NCBI RefSeq assembly: GCF_001540865.1
Contig: NC_033626.1
Coordinates: 11,191,446 to 11,255,445, forward strand
Length of the DNA: 64,000 nucleotides
Reading direction: 5' to 3'
Source of the DNA: Ananas comosus
Lineage: Eukaryota; Streptophyta; Magnoliopsida; Poales; Bromeliaceae
Position numbers and translations under genes: made by a program. The notes beneath the pieces were generated by a model. That model saw nothing but the letters and a program-made list of their open reading frames with translations, made no database searches and was not told where the DNA came from. Below are positions 46,824 to 56,680 of the stretch, in pieces. The first letter of the stretch is position 1. Each line of letters begins with the position of its first letter.

Positions 46824-47339
46824 GGGAAAACTTCAAATACCCCTATTGTGGTTTCACTCTTTCTCACTTTAGTACCCTGTGGTTTCGCACTTTCTCACTT
46901 TAGTACTTTGTGGTTTAAAGTGTATCAAGTTAGTACCCTGTGGTTTCGCACTTTCGCACTTTAGTACTCTGTGGTTTAAAGTGTATCAAGTTAGTACCAT
47001 GTGGTTTCGCACTTTCTCACTTTAGTACTCTGTGGTTTAAAGTGTATCAAGTTAGTACCCTATGGTTTCGCACTTTCTCACTTTAGTACCATGTGGTTTA
47101 ATATTTTATTAAGAGAAAAATAAAACAACAGGGTACTAACTTAATACAAAAATAAAACCATAGGGTACTAACTTGATATAAAAATAAAACCACATAGTAC
47201 TAACTTAATACACTTTAAACCACAGGGTACTAAAGTGAGAAAGTGCGAAACCACAGGGTACTAACTTGATACACTTTAAATCATAGGATACTAAAATGAA
47301 AAAGTGCGAAACCACAGGGGGGGTTTTTGAAGTTTTCCC
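46824..47339. mobile_element. MULE-type foldback MITE with internal amplification
   Basis: The ends GGGAAAACTTCAAA and TTTGAAGTTTTCCC type arms match the 12687-13043 element. It is flanked by the exact 9-bp duplication TAAATTGAA at 46815-46823 and 47340-47348, typical of Mutator-like elements. Within the left arm a ~60-bp unit (CTTTCTCACTTTAGTACTCT, then GTGGTTTAAAGTGTATCAAG) is repeated about four times, making this copy 516 bp against 357 bp for its relative. Confidence 0.85.
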
Positions 47340-47348
47340 TAAATTGAA

Positions 47349-48415
47349 TAATAAAGGCGCTGACAAATAGGGCATTAAGTGAGAGCCAGGTTCATTTAAA
47401 CTCCCAAGGGCCTACATATGATGGATGCAGCTCACCAGCCCACCCCATCTCTAAAGAAGAACCAATGGTGACTCAGGTCCAAAGGTGCACTAATCTGATT
47501 GATAGAGACCCTCCAATCAATGAACTGTTTCTTTCTTTTGTGGACCAGAACCTAACAATTCTTGACCGTCTATGAAACAAAGGGTTTAGATATTTCAGGG
47601 TGCAGCATGTCCAGGAGTTGGTAATCAAATCATTAGTAGGCCCTAAAATCAAACCAAATTAAAGAGATAAGTCGAGCCCAATAAAGCTAGTGCATTTATT
47701 ACTAAATGGAACAGTAGTATGTAATTAATAAAATAGGGAAAATGATGAGCTTCAAATTCCTACAGCACTTCATTGTTGTTCAAGAACAGCATAGACAAAA
47801 TGAAGACAGAAAAAATAGTAGAAGACAACTTGTAAGATGACCTTTGGAACTCCTACATAACAAGGAAAAAAGCTCATAGTTGCAAGTTTCACCTCATTTG
47901 ATTCAGACACAAATACTGGAACAATAAAGCACCCGAACTAAGCTGCCGATATTTGCTTTGTGGATAGCTTGATGGAAGGATGACCACAATAAACTTATGG
48001 TAACCATCTTAAAGCCCTCTTAGCGTCGCCCGTACAGTGATCCTTCAACCCTGCTCTTAATGTGAAACTAAGCTGTACTATCGGCCAAGGCAATGCATCA
48101 GCATTTCCCCCTTCATTAAAATTTATACTCAAGCAACCAGAAGAAAGTTGAGAATAAATAATATCTAGATCCGATTGAACTTCTGCTGCAAATGAAATGT
48201 CGTTACAACCACCCAACCACAAGAGAATGTAACAATCGAGCAAAAAGAATAGTTGGAGTTCTTTTGTCTACTCGGTGTGAAGCGTGAGAACTCCTTGTAG
48301 GGCCTCGAAAAGGTACTACAAGATTTTTATCTCCCTACGAGAACCAGTCTCCCTCCAATTCAAACTATCGCCATGTTGGCTTCTCCCTTAAGCAAATTAA
48401 TGGAAAGGCAAACAA
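47349..48415. other. 3' flank of the auxin receptor gene
   Basis: No independent gene. The part nearest 48416 must hold the minus-strand 3'-UTR of the AFB-type gene. An 82-codon minus frame at 47995-48243 has no recognised domain. Confidence 0.35.
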
Positions 48416-50845
48416 CTACAAGATTTTCACAAAAGGTGGTGCATCATTCCTTGGACCCTCTAGAGACCGATACATATACAACCTCTCAACTTCCTCAGCA
48501 TCATTTGTAGTACCATCAGTTATCACTTCAACTATCAAATTAGGCAACCTCTCAGCCACATCCTTGCAGCCCCTCATGGACAGCTTGCATGAATTCATCC
48601 ACAAGAACCGCATGTTGTAATAGTGGTGAACCCCACAGAGCAATGCCGAATCGCTGAAGGGACTATCCCTGATCTCGAGCTTCTGCAATCCAGAGCAACC
48701 TTCTAGCACATACCTTAGCCCCAAATCACTATTCCCAGCAAAAGCAACAGATAGAGTTCTCACCAACTTCCCATACTTCCCGATGTACGCAAGTGCTTTA
48801 TCCGTGAGCAAACCAGATACTGAAAGTCTAGTCAGCTTCTTGCAATTCATGACGATAGCGCCAAAACCCTCGTCCATGGGCTCCCCGGTGATCCGGTCAG
48901 GGCGGTGGCGGCCCATGATGCAGAGGCGGAAGACCACAAGATCGGGGCAGTTCTTGGACATGGCTATAACTGCTGCATTGGTCATTTGCTGGCAAAAGTA
49001 CAAGATGGATTGGAGCTTCCTACAGCCTTCTGAGATGGCCTGAAGGCCAATATCCGACACGGAACCCTCAGAGTCCTCTGTGGCGTCTAAGGGGAACACT
49101 CTGAGTTCCCGGAGGTCCCTGCACGCCTGCGATACGGCTAGGAGGCCTTCATCACCCACTGTATCAAGAACCTAAATCACAAACAACAGAGGCCCAGATT
49201 TCAAAAACGAAAGCTCTCAATTTTACACGCACATTAAAAAACCATTATATTCTTAATTTTGGAAGCTTGCCCTCTAAATACATGTAGTCAAAACAATATT
49301 AATTTCTTAAAAGTTCCTCATCACGTATCTGTTGCACGTGCTAATGGCCAACAATTGAACTCTCACCTCAATCACGATCTACTCTCTGTGTGGGGAATGA
49401 AGGAGAAGGTCTAACATCAGGAGAACAATATTGCATTGAGTCCTAATAAATCCCTAATTTGCATTCCTATGTGTTAAGAGTATAGACACGGGACAATAAT
49501 AATGTTGCTGGGGGGGAATGATTGATTACACAGTGCTGACGAGATGAAATAAGAGTTAGCAATACATTTTCAGAGGTTTCAACTTTTATCCCAAAGAGAA
49601 AATTGATCATTTTACAAGAGGAGTGGGAAGCGAGCAGTACCCAGAAAGTGCGGAGATTGCGGCAGTGCTGGATGACAGGCTTGAGCTCCTCAGCGGTGAG
49701 GTTGGCGAAGCTGAAGTTGAGGGAGGTGAGGTTGGCACAGACCAGGTAAATTGCAGGGAGGTATTCGGGCTCGACCTCCCTGAACCCTGACAAGCAAACG
49801 AGCGACTTGGATGCGGCGAAGGATGATGTGAGGTCTAACTCCGCCTCAGCTCCAACGCTGCCAGATCGGAAGGCCCCGGTGCCGAGGTGCGTGAGCTGCG
49901 GCGCCCGCGCCATCAGGCGGCGGAGCTGCTCCAGCGTGACGTGGTGGTTCACCCGCAGCCGCCGGAGCCCCGGGGAGCGCGCGACGAGGGCCTCTAGGGC
50001 TTCGAAATTGAAGGCGCCCGCCACGCAGTCGAACACAAGCGATTCCAAACTAGTGGTGGTTTCCGGAAACCTGGAGATCCAATCAACGACCTCGTCGTCG
50101 TCCTCGTCCTCCAAGTAGTCCTCTATCAGATCTAACACTCGGAGATGCCTAGGAAACAGCGGCATTCGTCAATCACACAAATCTCGCACTCCTCGCAGAT
50201 TAGGGTTTAGAATCCTAGGGTTAAGGGGGATTCAGATCTAACAGGTAGTAGGTGAGCTAACAGGATCGGGTACTCGTACCTGCACTTGTCGGCGATGATG
50301 GCGAGGCCGACGGTGCTGAAGCCGTCGCAGCAGATCAAAGTGAGGTCTTTGAAAAGGGGGAAGGAGTGGGCGATTCGGGAGAGGTCGTCGTCGGCGATGG
50401 TCATCCGCTTGAGGCAGATCCTCTCGAGCCAGGGGTAGACGGGGGCCATGGCGAAGAGCCAGGAGGAGAAGTGCGCGCCCCACCCGTAGGGCACCAAGCT
50501 GAAGTCCGCGAACCGGGGCTTGCCCTTGAGCACGATCGACCGCACGCCGCGGAATCGCTCCGTGGCGCGCCGCGGCGCCACCGCGTAGCAGTTCCCGATG
50601 AAGAGGTCGCGCCGCGTCTGCGCCTCCGCGCGGTACCAGGACCGGCACACCAGCGACGCCGCGTTGCGGTCGCGCCGCGACGTCAGGAACTGCAGCACGT
50701 TCTCCAGCACTATCTCCAGCACCCTGTCCGAGAACGGCACCGCCGATCCCCCTCCCTCTCCCCCTCCGCCGAGATCGGGCGCCCACCGCTCCTTCGCCCC
50801 GCCCGCTTCCTCGTCCTCCGACATCTCCGAGGCCTCCTCTCTCAT
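48416..50845 (-). CDS. AFB5: auxin receptor F-box protein, AFB4/AFB5 clade
   Basis: TIR1/AFB proteins are the substrate-recognition subunits of SCF ubiquitin ligases. Auxin in their leucine-rich-repeat pocket glues Aux/IAA repressors for degradation. Exons (minus): 50845-50280, 50148-49641 and 49171-48416, in frame, 609 residues. The extended acidic N terminus (MSEDEE at 8-13) before the F-box (about 42-85, VLENVLQFL...[15 protein letters not shown]) marks the AFB4/5 clade, the group linked to picloram sensitivity. FVKIL is the expected C terminus. The LRR array follows, with ELRVFP at 380-385 (Arg382 aligns with the TIR1 auxin-pocket arginine) and the conserved CIMGRHRPD and SVAFAGNSD blocks. 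Two introns at family-typical places. The start at 50845 is chosen by similarity to Arabidopsis AFB5; an in-frame ATG 9 codons upstream is less likely. Confidence 0.94.
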
Positions 50846-51117
50846 GGAGGAGACAGATCTACAGCGCCACAACGACGACGACGACGACGACGACGAAGAA
50901 AAAGGAGTAGCAGATTCAAGATTTAGGGCAAGGGGATCAGATGGGGGAAGTAGTGGTCATGTGGGCGCAAACTTAAAAAATAAAAATAAAAATAAAAATA
51001 AGGATAAAATAATGACGAGATTTGGGCGGACGAATTGGCGTAGAGAGGAGTAAAAGGGCGACGTTACGGTGCGATTTGTATATTTATTGGCTCATCGACT
51101 ACTCATCTCTCTCTCTC

Positions 51118-51149
<32 letters not shown>

Positions 51150-51179
51150 GCTCAGACTCCGCACTGCCTCCCCCCTTCT

Positions 51180-51216
<37 letters not shown>

Positions 51217-51230
51217 TCTCTGAGCATTGG
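50846..51230 (-). promoter_or_regulatory. leader/promoter region of AFB gene with GA/CT tracts
   Basis: Upstream of the minus-strand start codon are an AAAAT pentamer-type run (50980-51000) and two long CT tracts on plus (51104-51150 and 51183-51222), that is GA repeats on the coding strand. Such tracts are frequent in plant leaders and as GAGA-like elements. Confidence 0.4.
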
Positions 51231-52359
51231 GATTCTCCACCACACCGGGCGCTTTCCAAAGCGCACCCACAAAATAACCCCCACACACCGCACCTCTCTC
51301 ATTTGGCCTTTTCCTGCGTTCAAAAAATCGCATTTAATTAAATTATTATTAATTACTAAATTCTTGAGTCTCTCTCTCTCTCTATAATTTTATTTTATTT
51401 TATTTTATTTTATTTTAATCCGGGTGCTTTTCTGTACCCGCGCCGTCCCTTGCTGTCTAAATAGAGAGATTCCTTTGTTTGCGCCCGGTGCATCACGCGT
51501 TGCACTCCCAGAAACCTACTGTATCTTAATAAATTTTACCCAAACCTGTGAATTTGATTTACTAGATATTATATTCTATAGCGTTAGAATGATTTACATA
51601 TTAAAGGCAACAAATTTGGGCAAATAAATATGTGCTCACACCCAAATAGTAGATCAGAATAGTATATATAAATATATATATATATATATATAGTGTAAAG
51701 TTACTATACTATCAGAAGTACAAGAGAATTCAATTTTTTAGTCATTGGATTAAAGATTCTACGGTTAGAATAATAGTGTTCCCTTTAGGATTGAGTGGTC
51801 CCCATAGGGTTAAGTGGTTCCCATTGGTTAATAATATTTATTCAATAGTTAGAAATGATCAATAGCGTTGATCTAACGGCTAAAAAATCGAAAACACCAA
51901 CTACTTTATATTTTCGAAAACTTATGACGTTCTATGCATAATGTCTTTCAAAGTTATAGATTATATCTATTAAATTAAATTTTATTTTTTAAAAATATAA
52001 ATTACTATCTCAAGTATGTTTCGTACTAAGTATCACTCCAGTACTAAATTAGGACGTGAGAAATGAAGATGACAACGAATTAATCAAAATTCTGCTTGAG
52101 AACGCGATTTGTTAAGTTTAGAATACTGATAGGCTGCAAACGACATAACGAAAAAATTTACGGTGCCCATACCGTATATAAAAAGTAACTTTATAGAATG
52201 TCCAAATGTACGAGAATACCTGGCACAAGTAAAATGTAAGGATGGGAGAGGAGGGGTGGTGGAGAAGGAGAATGGGAGTTGGGGGATGGAGAAGTTGAAG
52301 GGCCATTGGTGGGGTATTTGTACTAACCAGATGCACCACCCTGCTCAGTAACTCCCTCA
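51231..52359. other. gene-free region with MITE remnant
   Basis: Contains an ATTTT pentamer run (about 51386-51417). At about 51692-51910 there is a diverged copy of the family-B MITE seen at 56200 (shared TTACTATACTATCAGAAGTA and GATTGAGTGGTCCCCA), with a worn right end. No gene. Confidence 0.45.
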
Positions 52360-52367
52360 TTATAGAG

Positions 52368-52529
52368 TTTTTTTTTTTTATTTTTAGAGAAAGATAGCAT
52401 ACTATTCGTTTCGTTTATTTTATATAGAACTAAACTTAGCCGAAAATATGAATCAACTAGAATTTGAACTTGGGTCTCGGGTACCAACCACCAAACCCTT
52501 TTGCCACTTGCGCTAGGAATGGTCGGTCG
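52368..52529 (-). mobile_element. tRNA-type SINE, copy 2
   Basis: 162 bp bounded by the exact repeat TTATAGAG (52360-52367 and 52530-52537). The minus strand reads box A-like TAGCGCAAGTGGC, box B-like AAGTTCAAATTCT and ends in an A-rich tail (T-rich start on plus). About 80 percent like the 21086 copy by eye. Confidence 0.85.
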
Positions 52530-52537
52530 TTATAGAG

Positions 52538-53788
52538 ATTGTTGATAGAAAAAATTTACTATGTATGTACACCATATTATTTATATTCAATTAATCATAT
52601 ATTTTTTTTTGAAAAAAAAATAAAATAAAATAAGCTTAAAAAATCATAATGGAACGGATGAACTCCAGATGAGCAATTTGATCGGTTGAAAACATTACAT
52701 CAGTAACTACTGCATTATAGAGTTTTATGGTAGGTTGTCTAGTATATACTATCCGTCAATATCTACTCTCTGTTGGAAATATATTTGGGTCCTTATCTAG
52801 GATCTTTGTATAAAATGCCTATATATTAGTAAGCTTACATGATAGTCTAAGGTTAAAATCGTACATAACTTTGGATCAATTTGAATTCAGTACTCAACCT
52901 TTCAAAATTATAACTTCATTATCCAAACTTTCTCAGTTTGTTAGTCAGTTAACATTACTTTGATTTTAAAATTTAAGCTAATTACTTTATAAATTTATTG
53001 TTACTAAATCTATAAAAATAAATGACGTATTCAAATTTTAAAATTAAAGTATCGTTAATTGATTGGAATCAAACAAATTAAAAAATTAGACGACATCCAT
53101 GCTAAGCCGCCGAATGCTGATGCGGAACCGAGTGCGAGCCCTTGGAACAGTGATTGGATGCGACCACGTGACGTGAGAGTGGGTTTGCGTTGCATGGCAC
53201 GTAAAATGCTGCAACCCGGGTTGTGATTGGGTTGGCGCCTAATCATAAAACGTCATGTGTAGCGTGTTGAGCTAGAAAGGAGGAGAAGTATAATTGTTTC
53301 GTATCATTATGTTTTATTATTATTATTAAGGAACCATTGGAAAAAGATGATCAAATTGACTTGATGGTGTAACGACATTGTTTTTATTGCGTGAGAATAA
53401 ATGTGTACGTACGAGAGAGGATTCATAAGAGTTGGGCTAATGTGCTCTTCTTATCCAGTTTTTGGGTCGTCTTAGAGTGTGAAATGAAATCAAAATGGTC
53501 ACATGAGAGCATGTACCAATTTTGGTTAGATATCATCTAAGTTTGTGTTAGATTCCTTTAATCTTCTTGCAGAAACAACTAGGATATGATACCACTTGGA
53601 ACAAGATTTAGGCGACTACAGCGACTCATTAATTGTCCATCATTTTTTCTGTACTAATAACTGAATAAATTTGAATTGCGTTGCTGCTAATTTGAGAAAG
53701 CACATTAGAAAACATGTATCAGATTGTATACAAATTAACCGTAGCATGAAATTACAATTAGACATCATCAACTGAAGTTGAGCTTGCA
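52538..53788. other. gene-free region with a GC-richer patch
   Basis: The patch 53095-53260 is GC-richer than its surroundings and contains CCACGTGACGTGA at about 53164-53176 (G-box next to a second ACGTG). No gene could be attached to it. Confidence 0.35.
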
Positions 53789-54302
53789 TACTATTGGTAG
53801 AAAACGGACATCGTTACTATTGATTTATTTTTGATGATCGAACTTTTGAATTGACGATCGACACCGTTGATCATGATCTAGACCGCTTGAAGTATCTAGA
53901 AATCAAATTATATATTTTTTCGATATTATTTTTTTGTGCATCAAGTGAGCACTAAATTGAACAACTGAAAATAAATATAGTTTAAAAAGTGATGATAAAA
54001 TTTTTGTAATTAAGATCAAGAGTGTAGATTCTGTTTTAAATAGTTTAAAGAATTTTCTAATAAAAATTCAACTAATTTGAATTCATTTATACCTTTAAAC
54101 GAGCAAATGCTTCGTATCAATCATTAAAATTATAAATTTATAACCTTTTGATAATTAAGTAAATAATATAAAAAATATATAAAATTTGATTTATATATAT
54201 TTTAAGTGATTTAGATTATATTCAAGGGTACACTCGTCAATTTTAAAGCTCGATCATCGAAAAGAAATTGATAATAATAGAGTTTATTTTCTATTGATAG
54301 TA
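53789..54302. mobile_element. MITE family A, copy 2
   Basis: Inverted ends (left TACTATTGGTAGAAAACGG, then ACTATTGATTTATTTTTGAT; right CTATTGATAGTA after AATAATAGAGTTTATTTT). Shares inner words such as GACACCGTTGAT-type and AATATAGTTTAAAAAGTGAT with copy 1 at 1759-2207. Boundaries are approximate. Confidence 0.6.
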
Positions 54303-54666
54303 TTTCAGCTCAATTCTTATCTATTAACTTATATGAATTCACGATGTTTTTTGCCATGTGGCAAGTTGTCCTTTACCTTCACCATCATTTGACCCTTTCT
54401 ATTCCCTTCATCAAACTTTCAATTAATACATCTAAACGTTACTATTACCAAACTTTCAATAACAAGATGCCCTTCACTGCATTTGACCCTTCCCTTTCCC
54501 TTCATGAAACTTTCAATTAATATATGTAATTAATACATCTAAATATTTTCAGTACCAAACTTTTCCTCCACCAGATTTTTCATTTCCAATTAATTCATCA
54601 ATTCTCTCTTCCTCATCTTTTTTCATACACTATCGCCTCTCTCCCCTCTCTCACTAATGCGCGCCC

Positions 54667-54762
54667 ATGTTCCCCCCTCCGCCGCGGCCTAAGGGATTGC
54701 CGTCATTTTCACTATCATCATCGCCGGAGAAGGAGTCGTCAGTTTCATCCCTACTAGCAATA
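54667..54762 (+). other. orphan exon-like segment
   Basis: ATG at 54667 opens a 32-codon frame, Pro/Ser-rich (MFPPPPRPKGLPSF...), that ends exactly at a consensus donor ATA/GTGAGT, after a CT-rich leader-like stretch at 54603-54656. This looks like the first exon of a gene, but no matching downstream exon was found in the next kilobases. It may be a gene fragment or chance. Confidence 0.25.
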
Positions 54763-55691
54763 GTGAGTGATCTTTTGTGACTATGGGAGGAATACAAAAG
54801 AATATTTGATGTTATCTTATTATTAATTACTTTTTATAATTTTTACGTGCTGTGAAGTGTGGGCTCCTTCTCTAGTTAACTATTATTTATCATATCTTTC
54901 TATGTTTGCATTTAAAGATACAAAGTACAATCCCCTAATCCAATGTCTTCTTCATTACTTATGTACAATTAGGACATCCAGAGGTGCAAGTTTTACGTCA
55001 CGATCTCGTCTTTTTCCTTTCATCTCTTTTTCTAAAAGAATTTGTTAATTGCCCTTTCATCTTAATCCCGCGCTTTTCATTATCTTTTTTTTGGTTTTCA
55101 TAGTCGAATATTCTTCGAGTTGAATTTCGGTAGTGACATTTAATGAAAAATGTTTGATTTTTCTTCATTCGCACAATTTTATATATAATAATAGAATGAT
55201 TTGGGATCTCCCGTTGCGAGAAAATTCGATGTGCTTTCTATAAGCTTGTTTACTGAAGTCGGACACAAATTTTCAAATATTCACATGTAAAAAATAATCC
55301 TAAATATTAAAATAATGGATTAATTTTATGTAAACATAATAAATTACAGATATATTTTTACAAAGTTCAACTTTTATATATTGTTGCTATAAAAGTTGTG
55401 ATATTTTCAAATATATTTTTCTGATTTGTTACCGTTAAAACACATAAGTGAAATATATTCTTTTGATCTTTTTTAACAGCAGATAAGTAAAATTACATTT
55501 TTGCTATCACAAATATATCCCTTCCAAAAGCCACAACAGTTATAATTGTACAAAAATATCCCCCAAATTGTCGCAACCTTTTCTATTTATGATTAAATTT
55601 TGTTTGTGAAATTTTTAAAATGGTTCAATTATGATTCTTAAATTATGAATTAATCCATATACAAGATTGAAAATAAAACTTCTAAAAACTG

Positions 55692-56012
55692 CAGGTGAAA
55701 TGGAACCAAACTGAATTGTTAGGATCGGTTCCAAAAATAAATCGGTTTGGTTCGATTATAAATTTTTGCAAACTAAAATATTTGATTCGATTTGAAAGTC
55801 TTGTAAAAAAAACCAAACTAAACCGATCCCATTACACCTCTACCATCCATAGTGTCCTACTAGTCACACCACTGGTAAAAAAATTCATTCCCACAAAAAT
55901 TATTTTTTGAAAAAGAAAAATAACATGCTATCTTATTTCATTTATTTTTTAAAAAATAAATTTAGTTAAATATGCGATTGTGATTTACCACTCATGCTAG
56001 ATACGGTGGTGT
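55692..56012. repeat. worn MITE and damaged SINE relics
   Basis: At 55692-55843 imperfect inverted ends (GCAGGTGAAATGG on the left; TAGAGGTGTAATGGG on the minus strand at the right) surround repeats of GAACCAAACTG/AAACCGATCC-like words, a probable hAT MITE. At about 55899-56012 there is a truncated minus-strand SINE of the local family (plus strand AACATGCTATCTTATTTCAT). Confidence 0.4.
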
Positions 56013-56199
56013 AGAATAATAGATTTAGGTTGGATAAAATCTACATGTTACAACTTATGATGATAATTTTGGTAAAAAAGTATAGAATGCATTAGTTATA
56101 TTACTGATGCGATTTTCTTAATTAATCAGATTTTTTTTTATTTACTCATTCCATTATAGTTTTTTAAAAAATATTTTTATTATATATATTTTTAAAAGT

Positions 56200-56443
56200 G
56201 TAGAGCTACTACGCTATCGAAAGTATAGATGATCTGATCCTTCCAACTTTTTGACAATTGGATAAAAAATTATACGGTTGGGAGAATTACAGTCCCTCCA
56301 GGATTGAGTAGTATTCCTAGAGTTGAGTGGTCCCCACATGATAATAGTATTAATTCAAAGACTAGAAATGATCAAAAGAGTTGATTTAAGTGTCAAAAAA
56401 TCAGAAGTACCAGATTCTTTATACTTCTGATAGTATAGTCGCT
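56200..56443. mobile_element. MITE family B
   Basis: Left end TAGAGCTACTACGCTATCGA and right end, minus strand TAGAGCGACTATACTATCAG, are ~27-bp imperfect inverted repeats. The arms continue with GATCTGATCC/AATCTGGTAC-like text. A relative lies near 51692. Lies 240 bp upstream of the GRAM gene. Confidence 0.65.
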
Positions 56444-56680
56444 CTAATTTAAAAAAAAAAATATGATTGGCTTATTATGGATCAGTATAAGTATTATATC
56501 GTAAATTTTCTCTGCTTTTGACATGCAAGCAAAATAAATAAATAAATAAATAAAAATAAAAAACGCTACCCGCGTCGCGGCTTCGAATCGGTAAAAGCCC
56601 TTTCTTTGGTTGCTGCTTCCTCCGCGACGAAGAAAGAAATCCGAAGCCTCCGATCGTGACCCTCTCCCCCTCCGGTCGCC

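Noticed and set aside
50238..50926. 186- and 182-codon frames overlapping AFB exon 1
   Set aside because: Arg/Pro/Ala-rich shadows of the GC-rich first exon; only the frame with the F-box makes sense.
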